From DATKUK01 sp035530655 (lineage in GTDB: Bacteria; Planctomycetota; Phycisphaerae; UBA1845; DATKUK01), in assembly GCA_035530655.1 (NCBI GenBank), contig DATKUK010000039.1:1-64000 (forward strand): a stretch of 64,000 nucleotides of DNA, written 5' to 3'. The notes beneath the pieces were generated by a model. That model had not been told where the DNA came from, did no database searches, and saw only the letters and a program-made list of their open reading frames with translations. Shown here in pieces: positions 9,311 to 18,262 of this stretch; within the stretch, counting starts at the first letter, position 1, and the number at the start of each line of letters is the position of its first letter. Position numbers and translations under genes: made by a program.

Positions 9311-9644
9311 AATAAGAGCATACCGCGTAGGGCCGGCAGTTCAAATCCAATCGTCCCGCCCCGGGGCGCCGCCAAGACCTGCCCGCCCGCTCCTGGTGCT
9401 TGGCCGGTAGCCCTAACCACTGCTCTGGACAGGGCTTGGCGGCTGGGCTGCGGCCCGTGCAATTCAAGTGCTGGTTAACGAATTGTAGTGTCGCTTCAAT
9501 TGGGAAGCGGGAAAGGAACCGGTGTGTCGGATTTTCTTAGGATGAGTCTCAACCCTCTGGGATCGGCTGCGTCCAAAGAGGATGAGGGGGAGGGGTGTTT
9601 GAGGTTTCATACTAGTCATTGGGCTCCTGCGTGGAGGGCTGGCC
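9311..9644. other. Divergent intergenic region panB / beta-helix gene
   Basis: These 334 bases separate divergent genes. The left end holds the candidate panB promoter. The right end holds the GGAGG Shine-Dalgarno sequence about eight bases before ATG 9645. I found no clear sigma-70 promoter for the plus-strand gene, no tRNA and no credible small gene. Confidence 0.5.
9317..9344 (-). promoter_or_regulatory. Candidate promoter of panB giving a leaderless mRNA
   Basis: On the minus strand TTGAAC (9344-9339), 16 bases and TATGCT (9322-9317). Each hexamer matches consensus at four of six positions. Transcription from seven bases downstream would begin at or next to the A of the panB ATG (9310). 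Confidence 0.5.
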
Positions 9645-12600
9645 ATGTCGGCTCGAATTCGACGCGTGGACGTAGTCCTGGCTTTTGTTGTGGTGGTGTC
9701 GCTGGTGGCGGTGGGTTCGACGATGCTGGCGGGGCTAGGCCCGGCCGAGCAGCAGGCGCGGTGTGCGGCCAATATGCGCCTGTTCGGTGAGGCGCTGGCC
9801 GGCTATGAGGCGGTGTGGGGCGTGTTCCCGCCGTGCGACCCGTGGCCGGCGATGCCGGCGTGTGTGGACGGCGCCTGCCGAGATTTGTCTTGGGGGCTCG
9901 AGATATGGGATCCGCCGCACGGCAGGCTTCTGTACCACATGGGATACGTGCCCAACATACCGCCAGAGGCGGGGGCGACGCTCAGGCAGTGGTATAGCCA
10001 ACCGTGGGGGTTCTACTACGCCTCGTTGTTTCTTGGCGTGGATGGAGTCCCCCCGCCGGCGATCTGCCCGTCGGCCATCCTCGAGAATGTCATGAGTGAG
10101 ACGAGCACTGAAATCAACTTTGGGGGATCAGACAACGGGCAGAACTGGGTGCAGACGCGGTACAAGTACGCCGCTTGCTACACGCCGAATCGGTTGCTGC
10201 GCTCGGCCACCTTTCGTGATGGTGCCGAGCGCCGGCTGCCCCGGCTACCGGAGGAAATCCCCCCCTCCCGTTATGGCGAGCTCGACAACGTGTACCATAC
10301 GCCGTGCGTGCTTCTCGATGTCCCCCCATACGATTGGTACGCCATCCAAGGCGTGAACAGTGACGAAGTGCTCAATCCGGCGGGTACGCTGTATCTGTGC
10401 GACTCGCGCGACTATCGAATCGGCCATGGTGATGAGTTGGTCGACCCGCGCTACGGCTCTGCTTACGCAGACACCTCTGCCGGCATGTGGTTCGCCTTGC
10501 ACTGGTGGACGCCAGCGGGCACACCGCTGGGGGCGCGGCACAACGGCAAGTCGAACGTCCTTTACGTGGATGGACACGTGAGTGACGACAATCAGACGCC
10601 GCGGAACCGACGTGGCGAGCTTGTCACCGCGTCGACGTTCGCCGACTTCATCGAGGACTACGGCATCGGCACGCAACACCACCTGATGCCCGGGTGGCGA
10701 TGGGTGGATCAGACGCTTTCGCCGCCGGACAGCTATGCCCCCGGCGACGATGAGCCGCCGACGGTGATCCGCACCTGGCCTGCCGACGGAGCGGCCGTGG
10801 CGCGCAATCGTTCCGTCGAAGTCACGATCCAGTTCAGCGAGCAGGTCTACGTCAACAGCACCAACGTGACGATCAACGGCGGGGCGGTGGTCGCGACGGC
10901 GGCGAGCTACGGCACCCAGCAGGCCGGCTTCACGCTGTTTTTCGACCCGCCGCTGGCAGCGGGCAGCTACCTGGTGATCGTCAACCCGGCGGTGACCGAT
11001 CGGGTGGGCAACCAGCTTGACGGCGACGGGAACGGCACGGCGGGCGACGCGTTCTGGTTCGACTTTACGGTCTACAACGAGGTGATCACCGTCGATCCCA
11101 ACGACGGCGACTACGCCACCATCCAGGCAGCGATCGACGCGGCCGTCGACGGTGACGTGATCGAGGTGCAGCCGGGGGTGTATGTCGAACGAGTCGACTT
11201 TGCCGGCAAGGCGGTCACCGTTCGCAGCGTCGACCCGGCCGATCCGAACGTGGTGGCGGCCACGGTGATCGACGCCGGACCGCTGCCCTCCGGGCCGGTG
11301 GTGACGTTTGATGATGGCGAGGGTCCCGGCTCGGTGCTGGACGGGCTGACGGTCACCCACTCGGGCGACTATGGCGACGGGGTCTGCATCGAGGGGTCCT
11401 CTCCGACGGTGCGGCGCTGCCGGATCACGGCCAATCAAGGTTCGGGCATATGGTGTTTTGAGGGCTGTCCGACGGTCGAACGCAATGTCATCCTCGGCAA
11501 CACCGCCGTAGACGGGGCGGGTGTGTACTGCTTCAACTCGGCGGCCGTGATCCGCAGCAACGTGATCGCCGACAACCACGCCTACGAGGAGGGGGCGGCG
11601 ATCTACACCGGTGGGTATAGCGACGACTGGGTCGTCAGCAATACCATCGTCAGCAATACGGCCGACGGCGACGGACTGGGCGGGGCCGCCGTGGTCTGCG
11701 TGCTGGCCGGCAACGCGGGGTTGTTTAACAACCTGTTCTGGCAGAACGGCGCCGAGGATCTGGCGGTATTTGATTCCGACCCGGCGGTGGCCTGCAACCT
11801 TTTCAGCGTCGTGCCGATCGACTTCGAGGGTCACGGCAACATCGCAGACGATCCGCTTCTGAGCGACTACCACATCGGCTATAACTCGCCATGTGTCAAC
11901 GCCGGCAGCCCGTGGTACGGGCCGATGGACGGCGTGACCGACCTGGACGGCGAGCCGCGCATCGGCCTGGGCCGGGTGGACATCGGCGCCGACGAGATCG
12001 CCGCGCCGCAGACGTTCATCGTCGACTGGCAGGGCAGCGGTGATTTCCTGACGATTCAGGAGGCGATTGATGCCGCACCGGGCCACCACGAGATCATCAC
12101 GGTGCTGCAAGGCACCTATGCCGAGAACATCGACTTTCTGGGCAAGGCGCTAACCGTCACCGGCACTGATCTCGAAGATCCGAACGTGGTCGCGGCTACG
12201 ATCATTGAGGGCGGGCCGGGGACGGTGGTGAGCTTTGTGAGCGACGAAGGTCGCGACTCGGTCATCACCGGCTTGACCATCAGGCATGCTGTCGGCGCGA
12301 GCGGCGTGGGCGTGTCCTGCAACCACGGCCCGACGATCTGCAAGAATGCGGTCACCGGCAACGACGAGGGCGGCATCCGCGGCGGTGCGCCGGCGATCCT
12401 GGAGAACGCGATCTCCCTCAACGGCGGTAACGTGAGTCAAGGCGGCGGGGTGTATGTCAATGGCTCGGGCGCCCGGATCATCGGCAATCGCATCGTGCAG
12501 AACCAGGCGATTGATACGGGCGGCGGCGTGTATGGTGACCGCGCGAGTGCACTTGAGGTCGCCCGTAATAGGATCGAGGACAACACAGCCGGTCAGCACG

Positions 12601-13595
12601 GCGGTGGCATGTTCCTTGATTTTCGCGATATCTATCAGAAAGCGCCAATCACCAACAACCTATTCGTGCGCAATACGGCCGCCGGGATCGCGGCCTTGTG
12701 CTGCTTGCAAGGGACGCCGGTTGTGGTGCAACACAACACCTTCGCGTTCAACGTCGGCCAGTACGCACTGATGACGACGGGCGACCCGGAGCGTTTCGCT
12801 TTGGCAACGGGACTTGAAAACTGCGTTCTGTTCGACCCGGATACTGTTAAGGAAGCGGATAGCTTTGGGACCAGCGACTACTGCCTGATTCGCGGGTGGA
12901 CGGGCGGCGACGAACTGGGCAACTTCGACGCCGATCCGCAGTTCGTCGATCCCAACGACGGCGACTACCACCTGCTGCCGAGTTCGCCTTGCGTGAATGC
13001 GGGTGATCCGAGCTACTTCGTCGGGCCGGACGTGACCGACCTCGACGGGAACCCGCGCCTCCAGCGAGGTCGGGTGGACATCGGCTGCTACGAGACGCCG
13101 TACGTGTCGCTGCTGGTCAGTGAACCACCCGCCGACGGCACGCTGCCCAGGGCGAGCGACAACGTGATCGAGCTGGTCTTCAACGGCACGATCTCGCCGC
13201 TGCCGTCGGGAGCGCCGGTGAGCATCGCTCCGCTGACCGGGGGTGACGAGGTAACCGGCTCGTTCAGCATCGAGCTGGCCACTACGACGGTGGCCGACGA
13301 CACGCTGCGGGCGGTCGAGAACGGCTCGGCGCTGCCCAACCAGACGTGGTATCGCATCGAGCCGGTACCCGGGTTGGATGTAGTCCCGTTCGTGCTGGAC
13401 GTGTGCACGCTGATCGGCGACGCCGATGGCAGCGGCCACGTGACCACCGGCGATTATGCTGAAGAGAAGCTTCATCTGGGCCAGCGCGGTGACATCCGCC
13501 GGGACCTGGACGCCAACGGGCGCGTCACCACCGCTGATTACACCGTGGTCAAGGCCCATATGGGCGAGGAGGCGCCCGCCAAGCCGGGCCTATAG
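9645..13595 (+). CDS. H-x9-DG / double beta-helix / dockerin exported protein
   Basis: A 1316-residue mosaic. Residues 8-28 are a hydrophobic segment followed by a pseudopilin-like (DUF1559-like) region; CAANMRLFGEALAGYEAVWG resembles the planctomycete pattern. An H-x9-DG motif (HNGKSNVLYVDGH) lies near residue 300. An Ig-like Big_5 domain (about 370-480) follows, then two right-handed parallel beta-helix blocks (about 485-770 and 785-1140), each opening with a TIQ-AIDAA motif and a PNVVAAT segment. A second Ig-like domain (about 1155-1250) and a dockerin-like pair of Ca-binding repeats (GDADGSGHVTTGDY and LDANGRVTTADY) end the protein. The prepilin cleavage motif G/FTLIE is absent. Probably surface-attached, polysaccharide-related. 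GGAGG supports the start. Confidence 0.85.
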   Translation: MSARIRRVDVVLAFVVVVSLVAVGSTMLAGLGPAEQQARCAANMRLFGEALAGYEAVWGVFPPCDPWPAMPACVDGACRDLSWGLEIWDPPHGRLLYHMGYVPNIPPEAGATLRQWYSQPWGFYYASLFLGVDGVPPPAICPSAILENVMSETSTEINFGGSDNGQNWVQTRYKYAACYTPNRLLRSATFRDGAERRLPRLPEEIPPSRYGELDNVYHTPCVLLDVPPYDWYAIQGVNSDEVLNPAGTLYLCDSRDYRIGHGDELVDPRYGSAYADTSAGMWFALHWWTPAGTPLGARHNGKSNVLYVDGHVSDDNQTPRNRRGELVTASTFADFIEDYGIGTQHHLMPGWRWVDQTLSPPDSYAPGDDEPPTVIRTWPADGAAVARNRSVEVTIQFSEQVYVNSTNVTINGGAVVATAASYGTQQAGFTLFFDPPLAAGSYLVIVNPAVTDRVGNQLDGDGNGTAGDAFWFDFTVYNEVITVDPNDGDYATIQAAIDAAVDGDVIEVQPGVYVERVDFAGKAVTVRSVDPADPNVVAATVIDAGPLPSGPVVTFDDGEGPGSVLDGLTVTHSGDYGDGVCIEGSSPTVRRCRITANQGSGIWCFEGCPTVERNVILGNTAVDGAGVYCFNSAAVIRSNVIADNHAYEEGAAIYTGGYSDDWVVSNTIVSNTADGDGLGGAAVVCVLAGNAGLFNNLFWQNGAEDLAVFDSDPAVACNLFSVVPIDFEGHGNIADDPLLSDYHIGYNSPCVNAGSPWYGPMDGVTDLDGEPRIGLGRVDIGADEIAAPQTFIVDWQGSGDFLTIQEAIDAAPGHHEIITVLQGTYAENIDFLGKALTVTGTDLEDPNVVAATIIEGGPGTVVSFVSDEGRDSVITGLTIRHAVGASGVGVSCNHGPTICKNAVTGNDEGGIRGGAPAILENAISLNGGNVSQGGGVYVNGSGARIIGNRIVQNQAIDTGGGVYGDRASALEVARNRIEDNTAGQHGGGMFLDFRDIYQKAPITNNLFVRNTAAGIAALCCLQGTPVVVQHNTFAFNVGQYALMTTGDPERFALATGLENCVLFDPDTVKEADSFGTSDYCLIRGWTGGDELGNFDADPQFVDPNDGDYHLLPSSPCVNAGDPSYFVGPDVTDLDGNPRLQRGRVDIGCYETPYVSLLVSEPPADGTLPRASDNVIELVFNGTISPLPSGAPVSIAPLTGGDEVTGSFSIELATTTVADDTLRAVENGSALPNQTWYRIEPVPGLDVVPFVLDVCTLIGDADGSGHVTTGDYAEEKLHLGQRGDIRRDLDANGRVTTADYTVVKAHMGEEAPAKPGL

Positions 13596-13642
13596 CACAC
13601 GGTGATAAGACCGAGTACCGACGCCGACAGGCTGTCGGATCG

Positions 13643-13670
13643 CGTGCCCACGTCACCCGACGTGGGCACG
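13643..13670 (+). terminator. 12-bp perfect hairpin after the beta-helix gene
   Basis: CGTGCCCACGTC, loop ACCC, GACGTGGGCACG, 48 bases past the stop. It is followed only by TTGCC, not a T-run. The EF-G promoter candidate lies downstream of it, so it fits a T-poor terminator of the beta-helix gene. Confidence 0.6.
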
Positions 13671-13749
13671 TTGCCTATGGCGACCGGGGGCGATTCATCG
13701 GGCCAACCGGCGGCGTGGGTGGTCTATGGCCGCTGCTCCAGCCTGCCCC

Positions 13750-13777
13750 TTGCCCGGCGCGTGGCGGGCACTACAAT
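13750..13777 (+). promoter_or_regulatory. Candidate promoter of the EF-G-like gene
   Basis: TTGCCC (13750-13755), 16-base spacer, TACAAT (13772-13777). The start site would be near 13784, about 55 bases before the chosen ATG. Confidence 0.55.
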
Positions 13778-13838
13778 GCATGTTTCGGCACTGAAGCTGG
13801 GACACTGGGTAGTCTCGCATGCGAGTTGGAGTTGGATG

Positions 13839-15869
13839 ATGCCAAGCTATAGCACCGCAGACATAAGGAATATCGTCCTCGTGGGCCACGCCGGGGCGGG
13901 CAAGACGTCGCTGGCGGAGGCGATTTTGCACACCACGGGTATGACGAACCGCCTGGGCAGCGTTTCGGACGGGAGCAGTCACCTCGACTTCAGCGAGGAA
14001 GAGAAAGAGCGAAGCTGCTCGATCGACTCGGCCCTGTGTCACGTCGAGCATGAGGGCAAGCACGTCAACATCATCGACACGCCCGGCGCGCCGGACTTCG
14101 TCGGCCCGGCGATTGCGGCACTGGTGGGGGCTGAGACGGCGGTCTGTGTGATCTCGGCGGCGGCGGGGATCGAGGTGAACACACGTCGCATGATGGAGCG
14201 TGCCGGCCAGTTCGGGCTGGCGCGGATGGTGGTGATCAACAAGATCGACGCGGAGAACATCGACCTCGAAGAGCTGCTGAAGGGCGTGCAGGAGGTGTTC
14301 GGGCGGGAGTGCATGCCGGTGAATTTACCGGCAGAGGGGGGCAAGGGCGTGGTCGATTGCCTGGCCGGCTCGGACGGATCGAGCGATCTGGGCGACGCGG
14401 GCGACGCCCATACGGCGCTGGTCGAGGCGGTAGCCGAAAGCGACGAAGCCCTGATGGAGAAGTACTTTGAGTCGGGCGATCTGGACGCGTCGGAGGTCAG
14501 GGCGGCGCTGCCGAAGGCCCTGGCGTCGGGCGGGCTGGTGCCGGTGCTGTTTACAGCCGCCACGTCGGAGGTGGGGATCAAGGAGCTGCTGGACCTGGTG
14601 ACCGGTTCAGCGCCGTCGCCTGTTGAGGGCAAGCAGCGGCAGTTCGCTGGCCAGGACGAGGCGATCAAGCCGACCGCTGACGGGCCGTTTGTGGCCCAGG
14701 TGTTCAAGGTGACGACCGACCCGCGGAGCAATATCAAGTTTTCGGTGATGCGGGTCCATTCCGGACGGTTGCGGAGCGACACGAATATCCAGGTGGGTGA
14801 CGACCGGCGCGGGCAGCGGCCCGGCGCGGTGCACAAGCTCCAGGGCGGCGAGCACACGGAGATCGATGAAGGGATTGCAGGCGACGTGGTGGCGGTGGCC
14901 AAGCTGGATTTGGCGATCGGCGACGTTCTGCACACCGGGGTGGCGGGTCAGATCGAGATGCCTGCCGTGCCGACGCCGATGTTCTCACTGGCCATCGAGC
15001 CGAAGAGCCGCAGCGATGTAGAGAAGGTGTCCGGGGCGCTGGCGCGCTTCACCGAGGAGGATCCCTGCTTCGTGGCCGATCGCGACGCGGCGACGCACGA
15101 GTTGGTCATCCGAGGTGTGGGCGACCTGCACCTGCGGACGATCCTGAGCCGGATGAAGCGGGACTTCAAACTCGATGTCGACACCAAACCGCCGAAGATT
15201 CCCTACAAGGAAACGGTTACGGGCGTGGCCAAAGAGGTCGAGTACACGCACAAGAAGCAGACGGGCGGCGCCGGTCAGTACGCCCGTGTAGTGATCACGC
15301 TGGAACCCAATGAGCGTGCGGGCGGCTACGAATTCATCGATGATATCTACGGAGGAGCGATCGATCAGCCGTTCCGCCCGTCGGTGGATAAGGGCGTTCA
15401 ACAGCAGATGCGCGAGGGCATCCTCGCGGGGTATCCGGTGGAGGACATCAAGGTCCGTCTGGTAGACGGCAAGACCCACCCGGTGGACAGCAAGGACATT
15501 GCGTTTCAGATTGCCGGTCGCGAGGCGCTGAAGGTGGCGTTTGCCAAGGCCAGCCCTGTCCTGCTGGAACCCATTGTAAACATTGAGGTTACGGTGCCCA
15601 CTCGCAACGTTGGCGATATCCAGGGCGATCTGGCATCGCGTCGCGGCCGGCCTCAGGGGCAGGACACACTACCGGGCGGGATGGCGGTGATTCGGGGCCA
15701 GGCGCCGCTGGCGGAACTGGCCGACTACAGCTCGCGGCTGAGCAGCATCACCGGCGGGCAGGGCAGCTACACCATGGAGTTAAGCCACTACGAGCAGGTG
15801 CCCGGCAACATCCAGCAGCAGATCATCGAGCAGGCCAAAAAGGCCAGGCAGGAAGAGCGCGAGAAGTAG
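13839..15869 (+). CDS. EF-G-2-type translation factor GTPase
   Basis: 676 residues with elongation factor G architecture: G domain, domain II, and domains III-V ending in the EF-G C-terminal fold. G1 is GHAGAGKT (about 16-23), G3 DTPGAPDF and G4 NKID. Switch I is short and diverged (HLDFSEEEKERSCSI) compared with canonical EF-G, as in the paralogous EF-G-2 group represented in Thermus thermophilus. This is probably a second EF-G, and its role in translocation or ribosome recycling is not clear. The second of two adjacent ATGs (13839) has GGAG at seven bases; the open frame continues upstream to 13602 but those residues look non-coding. No ribosomal protein genes are adjacent, unlike the usual fusA context. 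Confidence 0.88.
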   Translation: MPSYSTADIRNIVLVGHAGAGKTSLAEAILHTTGMTNRLGSVSDGSSHLDFSEEEKERSCSIDSALCHVEHEGKHVNIIDTPGAPDFVGPAIAALVGAETAVCVISAAAGIEVNTRRMMERAGQFGLARMVVINKIDAENIDLEELLKGVQEVFGRECMPVNLPAEGGKGVVDCLAGSDGSSDLGDAGDAHTALVEAVAESDEALMEKYFESGDLDASEVRAALPKALASGGLVPVLFTAATSEVGIKELLDLVTGSAPSPVEGKQRQFAGQDEAIKPTADGPFVAQVFKVTTDPRSNIKFSVMRVHSGRLRSDTNIQVGDDRRGQRPGAVHKLQGGEHTEIDEGIAGDVVAVAKLDLAIGDVLHTGVAGQIEMPAVPTPMFSLAIEPKSRSDVEKVSGALARFTEEDPCFVADRDAATHELVIRGVGDLHLRTILSRMKRDFKLDVDTKPPKIPYKETVTGVAKEVEYTHKKQTGGAGQYARVVITLEPNERAGGYEFIDDIYGGAIDQPFRPSVDKGVQQQMREGILAGYPVEDIKVRLVDGKTHPVDSKDIAFQIAGREALKVAFAKASPVLLEPIVNIEVTVPTRNVGDIQGDLASRRGRPQGQDTLPGGMAVIRGQAPLAELADYSSRLSSITGGQGSYTMELSHYEQVPGNIQQQIIEQAKKARQEEREK

Positions 15870-15924
15870 CGGCGACGGTTACGCCGTACACGTTCGTCTG
15901 TCGGACAAGCACAGGCAGCGGAAG

Positions 15925-15952
15925 GCGGCTACTTCATGCAGGGAGTAGCCGC
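15925..15952 (+). terminator. Terminator between EF-G-like gene and lemA
   Basis: A perfect 9-bp stem (GCGGCTACT and AGTAGCCGC), 10-base loop, then TTAGCTTAG on the plus strand. It lies in the 88-base gap between convergent genes and could serve both. Confidence 0.7.
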
Positions 15953-15957
15953 TTAGC

Positions 15958-16575
15958 TTAGAAGCGGACCGAGGGGGCACTCGCCGCGGCTTCGGGGGCC
16001 TCGAAGTATTCGAACTCGGCCGCGTCGACGGCGGCGCGCCGGCAGAAGTATCCTCCGAAGAACTCCCGGCTGTACGTCTTGATGGTGCGTACCGCGTCGT
16101 TGTAGCGCTTGCGCTCGACGGCGATGCGGTTTTCGGTGCCTTCGAGCTGATCCTGCAACTTCAGGAATGATTCGTTGGCCTTGAGCTGCGGATACTGCTC
16201 GCGCAGGACCAGCAGACGCGAGAGAAACCCCTCGATCCGGTTAGCCGCTTCGACCTTTTGGCCGCGCGACCCGGCGGCGAAGTACTGGGTCCTGGCGTCG
16301 GCAATGTGCTGGAACAGCTCTTTTTCGTGCTCGGCGTAGCCCTTGACCGTCTCGACCAGGTTGGGGATCAGGTCGTAGCGGCGCTGGAGTTGATTCTCGA
16401 CCTGGGCCCAGGTGCCGTCGACGTTTTCGGCCATACGGACGGCCTTGTTATAGCCGGCAATGTACCACGCGGCCAGGACGATGATGACGATGATCGTGAC
16501 GACCAGGACGACCCACAGTTGGGCCGCCGCACGTCGTACTGCGCTCTTTGTGTTGTCAGCAGATAAGGTATTCAC
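15958..16575 (-). CDS. lemA: LemA family membrane protein
   Basis: About 205 residues. One N-terminal membrane helix (about 20-42, VVLVVTIIVIIVLAAWYIAG) is followed by the helical LemA domain with its typical sequence ENVDGTWAQVENQLQRRYDL, IPNLVETVKGY and YNDAVRTIKTYSREFFG. LemA proteins are small envelope proteins of unknown biochemical role, often next to TPM-domain proteins, as here. I chose GTG 16575, 37 bases past the stop of the TPM gene; a longer frame to 16707 would run through the Gly-rich coding end of that gene. GAAGG is only four bases upstream, so the start is not certain. Confidence 0.85.
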   Translation of the reverse strand: MNTLSADNTKSAVRRAAAQLWVVLVVTIIVIIVLAAWYIAGYNKAVRMAENVDGTWAQVENQLQRRYDLIPNLVETVKGYAEHEKELFQHIADARTQYFAAGSRGQKVEAANRIEGFLSRLLVLREQYPQLKANESFLKLQDQLEGTENRIAVERKRYNDAVRTIKTYSREFFGGYFCRRAAVDAAEFEYFEAPEAAASAPSVRF

Positions 16576-16612
16576 GGTACCTTCATACCTCCGTGTCAGG
16601 CGTGACTGGCGC

Positions 16613-17389
16613 TTACCAACTACCTCCAGCGCCACCTCCACCGAACGATCCGCCACCCCCGCCACCGAAACTGCCGAAGCCACCTCCGCCGAAGCTCGAT
16701 CCACCATGCCGCCCGCCCATCGAGCCGAGTAAGATCGGCAGGCCCCAGAACATGAGCCCGCGTCTTCGGCCGCGGAGAACTGACAGCAGCACGTAGGTGA
16801 ACAGCAGCAGCGGGAACGTCCCCGTACAGCAAGGCACCAGTGCGCCGGCAGGCCTGCTTACTTGTCGACCCGCCGGCAGGGGCGGCCCCGCGCTCAGCTG
16901 GACGTTGTGGGCCTTTGCGATCTGTTGGGCGATGACCTGTGTGCCTTGGTAGATGCCTTCGGCGTAGCGTCCGCGCCTGAAGGCAGGCACGAAATACTTG
17001 CGCCCGACCGACCCGCAGTAGGAGTCTGGAACGATGCCTTCCAGTCCGTAGCCCGTCTCAAATCGGTATTCTCGATCGGCCGATGCGACAACGACGAGCA
17101 GCCCGTTGTCTTTGTCTTTCTGTCCGAGTTGCCAACGCTCGGCGACAGCCAGGGCATACTGCTCGATCGGCGTGCCGCCAGTCGTCTTCACGGTCAGGAC
17201 GACGACCTGGGCCGTGGTCTTGCGCTCCAGCTCGGTGAGGATGGCATCGAGGGCGGCCTCGACCTGAGGGTCGATCAGATTGGCGCGATCGGCCACGTGC
17301 GTCTGCGGGACGGGCAGGTCCTGCCCCAGCGTGAGGGACGCGATGACCAGCACTGCCGGCAGGACGTATGTCGCGGTGCTAGGCCTCAA
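16613..17389 (-). CDS. TPM-domain (YgcG-like) membrane protein
   Basis: About 258 residues: signal peptide (about 8-23), a TPM domain (about 30-165, with VADRANLIDPQ, LGQKDKDNGLLVVVA, GYGLEGIVPD and GIYQGTQVI), two hydrophobic segments near 195-230, and a Gly-rich tail of repeated FGGGG units. TPM-domain proteins are tied to envelope stress and, in plants, photosystem repair; the bacterial role is unclear. The TTG start at 17389 overlaps the stop of the gene upstream by 11 bases, suggesting translational coupling. An in-frame ATG at 17458 would add residues lying inside the neighbour. lemA follows, a common pairing. Confidence 0.82.
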   Translation of the reverse strand: MRPSTATYVLPAVLVIASLTLGQDLPVPQTHVADRANLIDPQVEAALDAILTELERKTTAQVVVLTVKTTGGTPIEQYALAVAERWQLGQKDKDNGLLVVVASADREYRFETGYGLEGIVPDSYCGSVGRKYFVPAFRRGRYAEGIYQGTQVIAQQIAKAHNVQLSAGPPLPAGRQVSRPAGALVPCCTGTFPLLLFTYVLLSVLRGRRRGLMFWGLPILLGSMGGRHGGSSFGGGGFGSFGGGGGGSFGGGGAGGSW

Positions 17390-18155
17390 GCTTGTCCACC
17401 CACTCAGCAAGGGCCTCGACGTCGCGATAAAGCGCTTCGAAGCGAGCGAAGTCGTCACCCGCTTCGAGGTCGACAGCGCCCCGCAGTCCGTTCAGCGGCA
17501 TGTCTACCACGGGCCGGGCTGCGTCGACCACTTCGCGCACGGAGGCGGGCGCGTCTTTGGCCTTCAGCCACAGTACGGCGCGGAGGATTCGCACGACGTG
17601 CTCCGCGGCGGCCTGGCAGAGGTCGGTCAGCACCTTGTCGCGGTGCGCGGCGGCCAGCAGCCCCTGTCTGAGCTGGATGAGCGCCCGCTTGAGTTCACGT
17701 TCGCACTGGAGGCGGACATCGGGCCGATGGAAACCTAGGTCCCGGAAATGGTCTTCGCCAAACACCACGGCGTGGCGCTGCTGGATCTCCAGCAGGTCCA
17801 CGGGGAACACGTCACGTGACTGGTCGATGTAACGGGGCGTCATGATCAGCGGGGCCTGCAAGCCCATCTTGCCGAACTTGACCCCTTTGGTGCGAAGTTC
17901 GTTAAGCATGGCCAGGTCAACGTGGTCGAGCACGGCCACCGACTGCGTGCGCATACGCGTCGGGTCGAACGAGTCGGTGAGCGCGGCTCCGAAGACCACG
18001 AGGCCCTTGAGGTTGTCGGACGCCAGTTCGCGCAGAATCTGCGCCAGTTCGTGGATGGGTTGCTGGACGCGCGGCGGCAGCGACGAGACATCGATGGCCG
18101 GTGTGTCCGCATCGTCCGTTTGTGTGGGCTCTTGTGGTTGAGCAGTTTCGGGCAC
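17379..18155 (-). CDS. Nucleotidyltransferase-like protein of unknown function
   Basis: About 258 residues, predicted cytoplasmic. After an acidic, Gln/Thr-rich N-terminus, residues 50-75 (GLVVFGAALTDSFDPTR) resemble the start of a nucleotidyltransferase fold (usually GS, then paired acids). However, Ala replaces the key Ser and the D-x-D pair is not obvious, so catalysis is doubtful. A helical C-terminal half (ERELKRALIQLRQGLLAAAH onward) recalls a HEPN-like helical bundle often paired with such domains. Start GTG 18155 has AAGGAG five bases upstream; the open frame upstream of it lacks support. It is second in the apparent transglutaminase-to-lemA operon. Confidence 0.55.
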   Translation of the reverse strand: MPETAQPQEPTQTDDADTPAIDVSSLPPRVQQPIHELAQILRELASDNLKGLVVFGAALTDSFDPTRMRTQSVAVLDHVDLAMLNELRTKGVKFGKMGLQAPLIMTPRYIDQSRDVFPVDLLEIQQRHAVVFGEDHFRDLGFHRPDVRLQCERELKRALIQLRQGLLAAAHRDKVLTDLCQAAAEHVVRILRAVLWLKAKDAPASVREVVDAARPVVDMPLNGLRGAVDLEAGDDFARFEALYRDVEALAEWVDKLEA

Positions 18156-18262
18156 GATCGCTCCTTCGCTGTGTGTCCAACCAGATGGGAAGGATTCTAA
18201 CGATAACGGCGATGGGCACAAGATTAACGGCGTCGATTCGAAACTGGACGGCGACGACCGGG

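Noticed and set aside
9335..9350. tRNA T-loop-like string GTTCAAATCC
   Set aside because: The flanks cannot form a T-stem and no acceptor, D or anticodon arm can be drawn around it.
10245..12110. 621-codon open frame on the minus strand
   Set aside because: It is antisense to the beta-helix gene, has low-complexity Arg/His/Val composition and no recognisable domain. It is a by-product of GC-rich codon bias.
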